A stretch of DNA of 64,000 nt from Grifola frondosa (Eukaryota; Basidiomycota; Agaricomycetes; Polyporales; Grifolaceae). The notes under the pieces are model-generated. The model searched no databases and had not been told where the DNA came from. It saw only the letters and a program-made list of their open reading frames with translations. The stretch's first letter is position 1; each line of letters begins with the position of its first letter. Location of the stretch: the NCBI GenBank assembly GCA_001683735.1, contig LUGG01000014.1, forward strand, positions 186,001 to 250,000, written 5' to 3'. Of this stretch, positions 23,848 to 35,177 are shown one piece after another. Both the position numbers and the translations under genes were made by a program.

Positions 23848-25764
23848 TCAACTTCCCTCGTCTGTCCCATTTGTAGACTCGTTGCTCTTTGAAGTGGCCA
23901 TCTTTGTAGCCGGCGCGCCCGAGGCGACTCTGTCCTTCGAGCTCAGCAAGCTCTGGAAGAAGTTCTGCAGCACTTCATGCTGTGTCTGCCCTGCGGCGTT
24001 CGGAGATGTTGCAGTTGACGGCGAGGGCGAGGGCGCCGCTGCCCGACCAAGGGCTCCAGCAACAGCGGGGGAGCCACAGAGACCGACCCGGCGTTCGGAC
24101 GTCCTGCGGCCCGCTTTCGTGGGGATCCCCGTTCGTACTCGTGGCAAGCGGGTTTGCACCTCCGCCAATGCCGCCTTCCATGTCCGTCAGAGCACGCTCC
24201 ACATTCGGGAGGTTGAAACTGCTGCTTCCCATGGGACCAACGATACCCGCAGCCGCAGTTTCGTTTGGGTTGCGGAATGCGCCCCGTGGATCGCGATCAG
24301 GCTTCTTCGAGTTCTCGTCGTAGTTCTTGGCAAGGAACGCTTGTTCTGGCGTTGGGTTATTGAATGGAGGTAGTGGCGGAGGCTACAATCACAGTCAGCA
24401 CGTAAAATTATCTCTTGAAAACCAGCACAGGACATGTACCTTGGCGCCTTGATCTGGAACTATTGCGGCATACATCTTCTTTGCGCTTGGTGAACCAGTT
24501 TCGCCCTCGGAGTGGTCAAGGTCATTTTCCCAAGCTTCGCCCCATAGCTTCGCTTCAAATCCGTCTCTGAGAACAGTAATCTTCCCCCAGCTATCCCATC
24601 CAGCGGGAACCACAATCTTGTCACGGTCTAGCGTGTTCGGCTTATGTTGGAAAGGGAACGGATTTCGAATAGGTGCAGCGACATCTGTAGAAGAGAGAAG
24701 GCTCGGTGACGGAGCTGGCGGGGTGAAGAGAACGTGCAGAGCATATTGTCGTAGATCTTGCAGTGTGCTTGGCTGCGGTGTCGTGTAAAACAGTGCAGCG
24801 CCATCTAAAAAAATGTGAGATAGAACCACGTAGATGTATCGGAAACGCCTACATTTCAGACAGATAGTTCGCAGCACTTGCATTACGCTATCTGTCCTCT
24901 CCTCCCATTCTCCACCCTTACCCTTCACCATGCCACCCATGCCTGATGTCGTGCCTATAATGTCGTGACCCTCGTCTATCAAGTCGGCCTTTGTGCAAGT
25001 GACAATTATTGGCACACCGCAGCGTTATGTGTGAATGTGCCTGGGACCTAATGGTAGCAGAGTGTTTGATACGGTGGACGTCGTAGGTAATGGATCGGCT
25101 GAAGGCTCCGAGTAATGTTGTAGATGTGCTTGCCCTATGCCACATGTAAATTGTGCAGAGCCTCAATTGTGTAACAGCATACGCACATCGTTCACGGTTC
25201 TCTTCCCTCACAATTTCGAGCTCTCTGGAATTATCACCTTGCACCCACTTTTCTATCCATTCGAGCCACGTCTGCAGTTCTTCTACAAAGGACCATGGTC
25301 GTGTCCAGTCCAAAGTGATCATCACAAGGGTATGTGTAATGACGTGCGGGGCGGTAGGAAATGTGGTAGTAACACGGTATACGAGGACGCTGATGATGGA
25401 ATGGTATACACAGAGAGTCTCGCAAGGGTATCTGGACTCAGAGACGCGTCGTTCAGCTATGTATGACGACAGATTGCCCTACGCAACCAAGAAACATTGG
25501 GAAGATACTCACCTTCATCGGCATCATCTCGTACGTCCGCCCATTCGTAACCCAGTGCGAAATCTGACCGCTGATCTTCCTTCACATCATCCGACACCGG
25601 CCTCTGCAGCAGCGCAGACACCAACGTCGACTTGCCTGAAGAAGGCTCCCCAGCAATAGCACTTGTTTCGAGGGTATCGAGCGCGAGGAGGATACAGAGT
25701 CTAAGATAGAAGACCACAAATCCTGCGGTAGTGCTTCTGGAGACGACGATCGCGATTCATTCAT
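23848..25764 (-). CDS. Cytoplasmic dynein light intermediate chain
   Basis: Subunit of the cytoplasmic dynein motor that links the heavy chain to cargo adaptors. Starts MNESRSSSPEALPQDLWSSI. A Ras-like fold follows with the P-loop GEPSSGKST, then FALGYEWADVRDD and ITLDWTRPWSFVEELQTWLEW. After this comes IEKWVQGDNSRELEIVREE. The next exons give IIVTCTKADLIDEG (the guanine-binding NKxD-like position is TKAD), KGKGGEWEERTDSVMQVLRTICL, and ALFYTTPQPSTLQDLRQYAL. HKPNTLDRDKIVVPAGWDSW is diagnostic of the family. The C-terminus has PNVERALTDMEGGIGGG and the conserved adaptor-binding helix, AGQTQHEVLQNFFQSLL. One-base frame breaks occur at CCCC 25,648-25,651, inside the P-loop region, and at about 24,090-24,140. 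The first restores the P-loop when bridged. Confidence 0.9.
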
Positions 25765-25983
25765 GGTATTCTCTAGAGTCTAGTATTGCCCAGTTCGCTG
25801 CGAGAGCTGCCGTCACCGTCGAAGACGTCTTGCTGAAATGCCACCGCTTTGGGGAAAGCGGCACATTCAAACTCCGGCGACGCGACTCTTATTACGCGCC
25901 CATTGTTCGAGACGGCGTACGCGACTCCTACTGCTTTCTCCGCCCCATCGCGCGCCCTTGCGCCGTCATTCGTGGAGGTTATC
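25765..25983. promoter_or_regulatory. Divergent promoter between dynein light intermediate chain and TIP41
   Basis: Only about 220 bp separate the two start codons, so the genes probably share a bidirectional promoter. No TATA box stood out. Confidence 0.5.
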
Positions 25984-27080
25984 ATGTCCCCCGCAGTGTC
26001 TCTTCCCGTGCACCATCTCTCAGAATCCCCGAACTCGCGCTCGATTGAGATTGGCGACTGGACCGTCACTGCGCGGACCAACCCCATATCCAATGCGGGC
26101 GAGTGTGATACGCTGCAGGTTGCTCTGGGGGCATGCCACTCCCAGAGATGACATTTGGAAACAACGCGCTGGAACTCGAGCACAAGACGAGCGGCTGGAA
26201 GTTCTGCTTCACCACTGAAGACGCGTTGAAGGCGGTCAAGAATGGCGAGTTGGAAGACGGCGATGGGGGCGTCAAGGTTGGTTATGCTGACGCATGGTTG
26301 AAGAGTCGGTGCGATTGGAATTGATGTTGTGTGTCTAGCGTTTACTTAAGCTCCATTGATAGCACAGGGCCTTCGTCACAGCTGCCGATGCCGCAGACAG
26401 TCGTTACGAAGCCATATGATTGGACATACACTTCCGTGTATAGCGGTCATAATATCTCCTCTTCTTCTAAGGAAATTACATGGCAACCTGCCGATCCAGG
26501 AAACCAATCACATAAGATTCCATTAGCTGAGCTCACCCGCCAGGACCCAATTCTATTCTATGCCGAAATACCTTTATATGAAGATGAACTCCACGATAAC
26601 GGCGCATCTCAATTACTTGTAAGAATAGTAAGCACATTTCGCGTCCCTTCGTCCATCATCTTAACCATTGAACTACCATCCTTGCTCGATCACAGCGCGT
26701 GATGCCCACTTGTATATTTATTTTAGCACGCTTCACTTTGCGAGTGGACAACGTACTCTTCCGAAACTACGATACACGAATATATCACCCATTCGCTTCT
26801 TCGCCGCCGCTCTTCGTGCGAGAAATGAGTGGCTGGGAAGCCCCGTACGATCGCGTGAAGCGCGTGAGTCCCCTGCCTGTAGCATATCATAAATATTGTA
26901 TCGCTAATACTCATGCTGATGTAGCGACTGCCTAAGCGTGACGACATGACGCCGCTCACGGATCCGACGTGGATTGCTAAAATCCTGTCGGAAATGCCGT
27001 CGGAAATATCTCAGGAAGCGGGTGCCGGTACACGATGGCGAGGGCTTGGCACAAGGTTGCAAGTAGCGGTTTTGGAATAG
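25984..27080 (+). CDS. TIP41: TIP41-like protein (TOR/PP2A pathway)
   Basis: Homologue of yeast TIP41, which binds TAP42/alpha-4 and modulates PP2A-type phosphatases downstream of TOR. I chose the ATG giving MSPAVSLPVHHLSESPNS because it leads straight into IEIGDWTVTARTNPISNAGE, the conserved start of the family; upstream of it the frame closes at a TGA (25,834). Next come PEMTFGNNALELEH with W.F.F...DAL, KVGYADAWLKSR, then after an intron KPYDWTYTSVYSG, EIPLYEDELHDNG, and FTLRVDNVLFRNYDTRIYH. The end is LPKRDDMTPLTDPTWI and VAVLE. A one-base break near 26,136-26,143, between GACH and PEMTFG, has no splice explanation. The family hallmarks on both sides make the identification firm. Confidence 0.9.
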
Positions 27081-27726
27081 TATGAGTAAGTTCACGATTA
27101 GTTTTGTTGCTCCTCTTGCTTATCTTTCTCCTCGATATAGAATGTATTGTTGGCAGTGTACGATGTGTATTTCTAGTGCCATTCAGATAGACGTTCGCAT
27201 GTGCGTCTTAAGGTATCAATACTTGTCGATTCTTCGACAATACTAGTTTGGGCTCGTTACACTCGCATCGGATAACAGATGGTCACGCAAATATTGCCCA
27301 GCATAGAATCGCATCTATCGCAGTTCGGAGGGAATGCATGGATTGGGGCAACTACGATGCGGAGATAGACTCGCTCGACGGCCATAGAGATGCCTTTGCA
27401 GGTACGCCTTAGCAATCACTTGCCTCCATGAGTGGGTTTACGTTACTCGAACTATCACTGCGACTAATAAGCTGGTCATCCACTAACACATCCAACATAT
27501 GGCCAGTCTGTAGCTGCAATGATCATTTACATTCATTTGATATTTGATATTTTCTATACCGAGATGTTCAATTAGGTTTCTTATTCCAACGATTTTATAT
27601 TGCCGTAGCATTTGAACGCACCAACTTGCCTGCCTAATCGGGCAGCGCGAGATTTTCTGGCCGTTGAATTCCTTTTGGGCGGCTATATATATACCTCTTG
27701 TCTCCACATTCTTCAGCGCAGGAACA
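27081..27726. other. Intergenic, no confident gene
   Basis: About 650 bp between two plus-strand genes. An ATG at 27,338 opens a short acidic frame, MDWGNYDAEIDSLDGHRDAF, followed by a GTACGC donor-like site, but no continuing exon was found. The rest should be the RRS1 promoter. Confidence 0.35.
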
Positions 27727-28936
27727 ATGGACGTGTCGCATATTTTAGCAGAGCACGCAGCAAAGCAGTGGGTCCATATGTGATTCTGTGCAAGGGTTGG
27801 CGCTCACGATTGTTCGGCAGAAAATCTGTCTTAGTCGAGAAAGACATACCCCTCGAGGTTGATACAGGATTCCTTACTGTTACCGACCTCAATCCAGTTG
27901 ATACAGAAAGTTATGAGTATGTTACTACATTTCAAATAGTCAGCGCGTGCTGTAACCGTGTCCATTGCTTCCCACAGAGCCAACCTAGAAGACTATCTGC
28001 TCTCCACTGCGCGAGATGGCGTACAGACACTCCTTGCCGCATTATTCTCGCTCCCCACGACGTCTTCCCCGGATGGACCCCTCGCAAAGGTCCCCCCGCC
28101 GACTACCCAGCTCCCCCGTGCCAAACCCCTGCCCAAACCGAAGCCCCAACAAAATGGGAGAGAATTTGCGAACGCGAAGGGCATCCAGCACAGGAAAAAG
28201 GAGAAGAAGGTGTGGGACGAGGAGAAACAGGAGTGGGTTGATAGATGGGGCTGGAAGGGCGCGAATAAGAAGGAGGAGGGTCAATGGTTGACAGAAGTGC
28301 GTGCAAATGCCGGTACGTCCGTCGATCCTATGCGAGCACCAGACATCGTCCTGGAAGACTCACCCTTGGTTTTCGTGCAGATGTGGATCACGATCCTTCC
28401 AAGAAGTCTAGATATGAGCGGAAGGCTAAGGTTGCCAAGAACGAGCGCCAGCACCAGCAAAATATGGCCCGTGCGGCACAGCAAAATGGGCCAAGTACCA
28501 GCGCTGCAGCGAGCACCGTCCCGGAGCGCAAGAAGCAGATCGACAGGACCCTGGCCGTCACCCGGTCAAGCACAGCGAGCATGGGCAAGTTCGACAAAAC
28601 GCTGGATGGGGAGAAGAAACTCAAGGGGATCAAGCGAAAGGTGAGCATCAGTTCATATCACTGTCATATATTTTTTAACCATTCTGTGTGCACATTTCTC
28701 AGTTCGAGGCCAACGAGATGCCCGCAGCGAATGAAAAATCTAACAACCTCGCGATCCTCTCTAAACTCGATCGAGAGCCACTCGCAAAGAAAACAAGGAA
28801 AGGACCACAAGAGAGTGCCCCTGGGAGCTCGGATGTGCTGAATGTGAGGAAGGCAATTCGTTCAGCAAGTAGAGGAAAGGGCAGCGCGGCGCTGGCAAGA
28901 GAGGGAGGTGGAAAGGGCAAGAAGGGCAGACGTTAG
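27727..28936 (+). CDS. RRS1: Ribosome biogenesis regulatory protein RRS1
   Basis: Nucleolar factor for 60S assembly, acting with RPF2 to place the 5S RNP. Starts MDVSHILAEHAAKQ; an intron follows, then EKDIPLEVDTGFLTVTDLNP. After a second intron comes ANLEDYLLSTARDGVQTLL. The core has LPRAKPLPKPKP, then GIQHRKKEKKVWDEEKQEWV and RWGWKGANKKEE, the conserved centre of the family. The C-terminal third is basic and helical (SKKSRYERKAKVAKNE; IDRTLAVTRSS) and ends GKGKKGRR, a nucleolar-type tail. In the core, two opposite one-base shifts lie 20 bases apart (CCCC 28,144-28,147 short by one; AATTT near 28,164 long by one). The conserved segment between PKPKP and GIQ is scrambled while the frame on both sides is kept. 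Introns near 28,313-28,380 and 28,640-28,702 have good sites. Confidence 0.9.
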
Positions 28937-29135
28937 ATTACTTTGAGAGAGATCCTTCTATGTTTTATTTTTCGTTAGGATCAGCTAGCATTATGCATTA
29001 CCCTCCATGCAAACCGCTGTCTACCCTTGCTTGACTTTATGTAGTGAATGTGATAATATTGTGAGAGTGACATACATACAAGGGATATTAGACAGTCCTG
29101 ACCATTACGATAAAGGTCTCCATTCCGCAGAATCC

Positions 29136-30258
29136 CTACTTCGACCCGCTTTCCACGGGCAGCCTCTCCAATTTGGCTCTGCCATCCTTAATCCATTCCT
29201 CCTTCACCAGCCTCTCCCTCTCCGCATAGTAGAGCCGATAGACCAGCTTGATCGTGCCCTCGCTAACACCCGCCACTGAACTGATCTCCCGCGCGCTCTT
29301 CGGCTTGTCGAGCAAGCAGCACGTGAAGTAGATCGCACCCCCGGCAATAGACACGGGGGAACGTCCATCCGCAATGCCAAGCTCGCGAGCCTTGACAATG
29401 ATGTCCGAGCAGATAGGCTGCACGTTCGGCGGAAGATCGAGGTGGTTGCAATAGCGCACCAGCAGGTCCTCTGGGCCCGTCGTGCCGCTGGGCGTATTCG
29501 ATGGCGATCTTGCGATGCCCCCGGAGTCAGGTTAAACGCCTGCTCCAGCGCCTTGTAGCACTGGCCAAGCACCTTCTTGCTGACATGGGTGAGGTTGCAA
29601 ATCTCGCGGAACGTCCGCGGGACGTGTGCCTGCCGACACGCAATGAAAATGCAAGCGGCGATAACGGCTTCGAGAGGCTTCCCGCGCAGCAGCTTCTCCT
29701 CGTCAGAGCGCTTGTATAGCTGCTTCGCGATATCGGAGATAGTCTTGGGGAGGGAGAACTGGTCACACCAGTTGGAGATATCGCGGAAAGCCTGTAGGAG
29801 ATTACGTTCGGAACGAGAGGCAGATGAACGGGAGGCCGCTCGTTGCAGCTCGCGCGCAAGGCCCGAGCCACCGTCGCGGAACGAGATAGTGGTATCGAGC
29901 TGCTCCATGCCCTCCATAAGAGGGTCGGATGCGGCTCCGACACGAGACGGATCATCGCCTTCATCATTCGCAAAAGTCTAAATCAGCGGTAAGGATTGCA
30001 AACCAGATACTCGAGTCAGGGACTTTGATGTAGTAAATCACTTACACGCCATTCACTCCTTGTGTCTACCACCCTATCGCCTAGGACCAGCCCACATGTG
30101 CCACAAACGAGATCTCCGCTGCTGAATTCCTCGACAATGTTGGGATTGGGATCTCTACACTCCGGGCAGATAAGCCGTACGGCGAGGTCTGGACCAAATG
30201 TCGGTTGCTGGACCTTCTGAAGAGGTTGAGCAAGAGGAAACGGTTGTGCATACGCCAT
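29136..30258 (-). CDS. SUA7: Transcription initiation factor TFIIB
   Basis: General RNA polymerase II factor that joins TBP at the promoter and selects the start site. Starts [13 protein letters not shown]. Zinc ribbon: CPEC, 17 residues, then CGTCG (C-x2-C-x17-C-x2-C). The B-reader/linker follows as [12 protein letters not shown], then an intron. Cyclin repeat 1: [39 protein letters not shown] and [17 protein letters not shown]. Cyclin repeat 2: [29 protein letters not shown] and [16 protein letters not shown]. It stops at [12 protein letters not shown] one-base break sits at the five-C run 29,518-29,522 between the two repeats. Its 3' end faces RRS1, 199 bp away. Usual family length and domain order are kept. 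Confidence 0.95.
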
Positions 30259-30658
30259 GGCAGATGTGGGGAGGGAGGCAACAGAGTTGTAGCACAGGAG
30301 GCAAGACAGGCGGGTGTGGCTCAAGACGATAGAACTGATGCTGGTCTGGATAAAGTCATCGCAACATTATAGAAACGGCAGAAAAACCTACCACAATCAA
30401 GAGCACCAATTACAACACCGAAACGACGTGAGGAATGAGCTTGAGTATCCCGTCGACGTTGAAGATGGTGATGGTACGCGACAAGGAGCGTGTGACTCTA
30501 AAATGGATCCGCTGCTTGACTAAGTGTCTCAACCCTAACCTTATGCATTATCATATAATCAACAAGTACAAATATAGGTACCATTTTGACCAATGAGTGA
30601 TCTGCGACTGCGTTGTTGCGCCACTTTCTAGCTCATACCCTCACTACTAGTGTTGATC
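30259..30658. promoter_or_regulatory. Divergent promoter region between TFIIB and an unknown gene
   Basis: About 400 bp between two divergent start codons. No gene is seen; it is assumed to drive both neighbours. Confidence 0.4.
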
Positions 30659-32322
30659 ATGGGCAAATGGTTTGTTGCAATATTTTCGGTCACTCCCTCC
30701 AGCTCAACAACCCATAACTTGCAGGACTTTGCAATACCACGATGAGGTTCTCCGTGACAAGATCAAGAGTTTGGTGTACGTATCCATGAAACACTTCACA
30801 GCCTTGTGAGCTCATTCGAATATTCCGACAGCACCGGCGCTGTGAAGAGAGCCAAACTCGAAAAGGGGGAGCCTTCTATAACATATGAAGCCTTCGTAGA
30901 GGAGCTTGACGAAGGAGACTCCTTCACAGCATCATTGATAGATGTTCTTGTCAAGGTGCGTACCTGTACGGTGAGTGCCCATCGAACAAGGCACCAAGAC
31001 TCATCGCGGCCTCTTCAGGAGATGGCGGAACGGCGCATGCGCCCTAATCCCATAGATCGTCGCTTGATCTCGGAGCGCACCGCGAAAACACTCCGCATGC
31101 AGGCTGCGCCGCTACATGTCTATCGCGGCCGTCAGAACAGTCTCCGGGACAGGACTGCTAGCCGACGGAGCCTCACCGTCCCACACTATGTCTCTATGGT
31201 GGACGACATGCCGCCATCGGAAGAAGAGGATGAATACGGCACGGTGCTGGGGAGTGGTAGTGCAATACACGAAGGTTTTCGGGTTAATTCTGATCTCTAC
31301 GATGCCTACCTCCCGACTCCATCATTCGATTTCACGGGATCATTTAGCCGGGCGAACGAGTCAAATGCCCTCCCCAGCACGTCTTTTGATGCTGCTAACG
31401 TTGCTCGCGACTCGTTTGCCGTCACTAGCCCTCGCTCAGCTTCCCCGCCTGCCCTCCCTTCTCCCACATTTATCACCAGAAGCGGTTGGACAGCCAATCC
31501 CCCTAGCTCCGGCTCCGGCCCCGGCTCAAATCTAACACGCCAAAACTCCATTCGCCGGCTCGCACGTTCCAGGACTGTAGACTTCAACGACTTCACGCAT
31601 CGCCGTCGCTCCTCAATCCGCCAGAACACCACTCAGGATCAGGAGCATGCCGTAGCTGACGGCCCATCGGACCCCGTATGGCGCTTCAATATGTACGACC
31701 ATGTGATCAGACCTGAGGAGCCATCGACCTCGTCGACGGGTACGGCTACTGCTCGACGATTCTTCCCCCTTACCTCGCGGTCTCAAGCATTACGCCGCCT
31801 CGTAGGTGATCACCCGTACACGTCTGTGTTCCCGTGGAGTCCAGCAGACACCGCGGAGCCTAGTCCTCCGGGAAGCACTGCTGCGGAAGAGCCGGCTGCG
31901 TCGTCTGGCGGTCCGACTTCGTCACAACTTTGGTATTCTCTCACGGGTTCATCCCATGCCTCGCCAGAGCCGTTTACGTCGTCCCCACTCGCCGCTCTAG
32001 CACTACAGACATTAACGAAGACGAACGGCAGGCCGCCGCCCCACGTCTTCGACGAGAGGGTGTGCGTCACCAAGAGTCATTGCTCTCTCGCTATGCCTCT
32101 CCAGCGTCAGAGGAGCAGCCTAGCCAGAGTGCGGGGCCATTAGAAGGATCAGATAGGGCCGCCCAACCGGGCAATGAGGCTCAGACCGAGACATTGCGTG
32201 CTGCAGCAGTATCGGCAGAAGAGGTAGCCACGCAGTTTCCCACTCCGAGATCTCCCTCACCAGCTGCAACTGTTATAGCAGACTTGGACGACCAGCATGT
32301 CTTCAGGCCCGGGCAGCATTGA
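30659..32322 (+). CDS. Protein of unknown function with conserved-looking N-terminus and disordered body
   Basis: Chosen start MGKW is completed by an intron (30,670 to about 30,724) and continues as TLQYHDEVLRDKIKSLV. A second short intron follows, then SSFEYSDSTGAVKRAKLEKG and EPSITYEAFVEELDEGDSF with a Leu/Val-rich helix. After a third intron come EMAERRMRPNPIDRRLISER and HVYRGRQNSLRDR. The rest is Ser/Pro/Arg-rich and looks disordered, with DDMPPSEEEDEYGTV, possible phosphorylation-type motifs (RRRSSIRQ; TRQNSIRRLARS) and a region WRFNMYDHVIRPEEP. The frame changes by one base near 32,000 (CCCC at about 31,984), and the protein then ends VFRPGQH. I do not recognise the family. Confidence 0.6.
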
Positions 32323-32558
32323 GGAGATTTGTATGTTTACGGGCGCCAGTAGTTGTGCAGGGCGTTTATGACGATTACTTCGGTGTCGTTTTGGTCCTAC
32401 GTTCGCGAGCTGAATAGACAGACATTCTCTTTCACTTGTTTGCTCGATGTTTCGTCTGCGTGTTGTATAGCATTCCCAAAAGCATATTGATTATACCTCC
32501 ATACGATGATCATAATTATTGGCATAAGGTATGCATAGTTTTTTGACGACAAAGCAAT

Positions 32559-34963
32559 TTATGCCGCGGTGGCAGCGGCGTGAGTCCCAAGGCCAGTACT
32601 TGGACCGGCTTGTAAGTGCGTTGCATCTGCAGAAATGCCTTCGATGTCGTCAGAATCCACGACAGCCTCCGCACTGACTACCTTGTTCTTTTTCTTGCGA
32701 CTGGCTAATGGAGGCGGGGGAGATTGCGCCTTCTTTGTCTTCAAGATCTCCATGATCTCTGCATAGTGAGAACGGTGAGTCTCGCAACGTATGAACACGC
32801 TTAAAGGACGGACCAAAATGAGACATGTCCTCATAACCCTTGATGCCCCTTTTCATCGTGAGCCAACGTCTCTGCAACGCATGCGCACTCCAGAGGTTCC
32901 AATGTTCGTCAGGAAGCTGCTTCCAGTCGATCTCACTGTCATCGCGCACATTGAGAGAGTCGATCCTGCGACGACTACGTTAACGCAGAGCAGACTGCAA
33001 AGGGCAAATTACGGATACGTACTTGTGAACGAGGATGTACGCGTCCATTTGATTCCAACGCGGCCTTTCGCCGGAATTCTTGATTTGAGTACTGAGCGAG
33101 TCCGTCCTAAGGCGCGTCGACAAAGAGGTTGAGAATAACAGATACTTCAAACGTCTCATCGCAGACATACCACTTGATTCGGCACTGCTGCCTGCCGCGT
33201 TTACCTCCCATACGGTCACTGACCACGCCCCAGAAGATATCATTGTCGATATCCTTTCCTTGTTCAACTGTCATCTCGGTGACGATTTGCGTCAGTTCTG
33301 CCTCTTCTCCCTTCGTCCAATGACCTGACATACAGTGTTACAATTGGCAGATGACAAAGTCAAGGATTCCATACCTGAGTGACGCAAATCACGGTTCTGA
33401 AGATGGTTGCGGTACCTATCGCGACAATCGGACGACATCCGACCTACTCTCTCGCTAATTTTCTCCCATTGCTGACCCAGCTCGACCACAGCCCTGCACA
33501 GCTCTTAAAATCAGATGTAGAACTCGATTTAATGACAGACGCACTGTAAAAGCAGGTCATCCTCAGCTGGCACCCATCTGCCCTGCTGCTTGAGAGGGTG
33601 GCGAGTACGGCGAACATGGTGGTAAACAGCAATGATTGGGCGAAGGTGTAATGCCGACGCTGTATTACGCATATAATTAGGGAAAGACGAGTCTAGCTGA
33701 TACGACTTACTGATCTCCGACCAGAAAGAATCACGACCCTTCTCCTTGGAGAAAATGATGGCGGTCAACTGGTCCTCTGTCAATCCCTTGCACTGGAAGC
33801 ATGTAAGCGGAAGCGCCAGACGATTGCGAGACAGGAGCAACAACTTACAATACGATAGTGTTCAATGGCAGCATTAAGCTGTGCCTCTTCAATTGCAGAG
33901 AATTTCCCCTTCTTGTAAATGAGTCCTGAGTCCGAGAGTGGACTCAGCGTTTATTGAATACACTCTTACACCTGCAATATCATACCTTCGGACTTTACCA
34001 TCTCCGCAAGTTTTTGGGCATTCATCCATACGTTGGCAAGCATGTGAGCGTGCTCTGGATTCTCCTGTCCCATGGAAGGAGATGGGACATCGGTCATTTC
34101 AGCAGGAGGATTTGGTGGAGTAGTCTTCTTTTGCTTCGGAGGGCGTCCGAGGATCGCAGCGGATTTTACAGGATGTTGCTGAACGGGAGGGGGTCCTTGA
34201 GGAGCGGGGGAGGCATGAACAGCGGAGGGGCATTGAGCGAGACATTGGCTGCCGCCGCAGCTTCACCTAGAGTTTTCAGGACAGTCACCACTTTGGACAG
34301 GTCAAAGTCCTGCAGCGTCCTCAATAATTCTTCGCTCGAGGCAAAGCTGAGGTCAGGAAGCAAGGCAGAAGGATCGGGATACATTGGGGAATGTTGAGGA
34401 TGGCCAAATGGCGCGTCGTGAGGTGAAGGAGGATACGGATAGGGAACAAAGTCCTGAGGATATCCCAAGAAGGGCATAGGTTGATCGTACTGTGGGTGCC
34501 CTGGCTGTAACGGATGGTCCGAGGTAGCAGATGCCGCTGCGACGACAGCAGATAAGAAATCAGCTGATGAAGTGGCGATATCCATTGGAGACGGGACCTC
34601 CGCAGGAGCAGCGTCCTCGTGAGCGCGTTCTTTGCCTTTTCCCTTCTTTTTCCTCGGCTTTGCTACCTGCTCGTTCGCTACAACCTCCGCAGGCAGGGGT
34701 AATGGCGGGTGAAGCCCCGCAAGCTCTGCAACCGACTGAGGGAGAACGGGCTGAGCAGCGACCGCGACCGCAACATCTGCGCTATGATGCTTCTTGGACC
34801 GTTTCTTCACCGCTGGATCCTGGGGTGTCTCTTCCCTAGCACGTTTATCCTTCTTCTTCTTCTCCTTCTTGGAGAGGTTAGCAGCATTGTTCGCGTCGCC
34901 GACGGCCTGCTGTAGAGCTCGCTGGATATCAATGGATAGAGAGGAAGGCGCGACGTTGGACAT
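32559..34963 (-). CDS. Myb/SANT DNA-binding protein, REB1/TTF1-like
   Basis: Probable DNA-binding protein of the REB1 / RNA polymerase I termination factor type, expected in the nucleus or nucleolus. The N-terminus is basic (SKKEKKKKDKRAREE; KKRSKKHH), followed by a Pro-rich region and a short helix, LLRTLQDFDLSKVVTVLKTL. Next come GKFSAIEEAQLNAAIEHYR and TEDQLTAIIFSKEKG..SFWSEISK. Several Myb-like repeats follow, with Trp spacing and recognition helices: QGRWVPAEDDLLLQCV, LGQQWEKISERVGRMSSDCRDRY, HWTKGEEAELTQIV, FWGVVSDRMGGKRGRQQCRIKW and DWKQLPDEHWNLWSAHALQRRW. The order of a degenerate repeat then two clear Myb repeats resembles Reb1. It ends in KKKNKVVSAEAVVDS and an Ala-rich tail. A one-base break at the five-G run 34,189-34,193 (plus strand) separates the N-terminal exon from the rest. 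Exact orthology is uncertain. Confidence 0.75.
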
Positions 34964-35177
34964 GTCTTGTCATGAATCTTTAGGGTGGGTCCTTGCAAGA
35001 TGAGGGCAAGCAGCTGTCGTACTCCTCGGTCACCCGGCCGGTGATGCCGGCCGATCGGTCGGCACAACTCCTTGTCGCTCAACTCGGTGGCGCACCCTCC
35101 TTTCGCTCGACTTCCACGCTCCTCTGCGTCCATAACTTCACTTTCTCTCGGACTAGCTAGTTGGCTCCCTCATAATC
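34964..35177. promoter_or_regulatory. Divergent promoter between the Myb protein and SWC4
   Basis: 214 bp between two start codons. It contains a near-perfect inverted repeat around GCCGGTGATGCCGGC (about 35,037-35,051), flanked by CGGCCGGTG and CCGATCGGTCGG words, which could be a dyad binding site. Confidence 0.4.
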
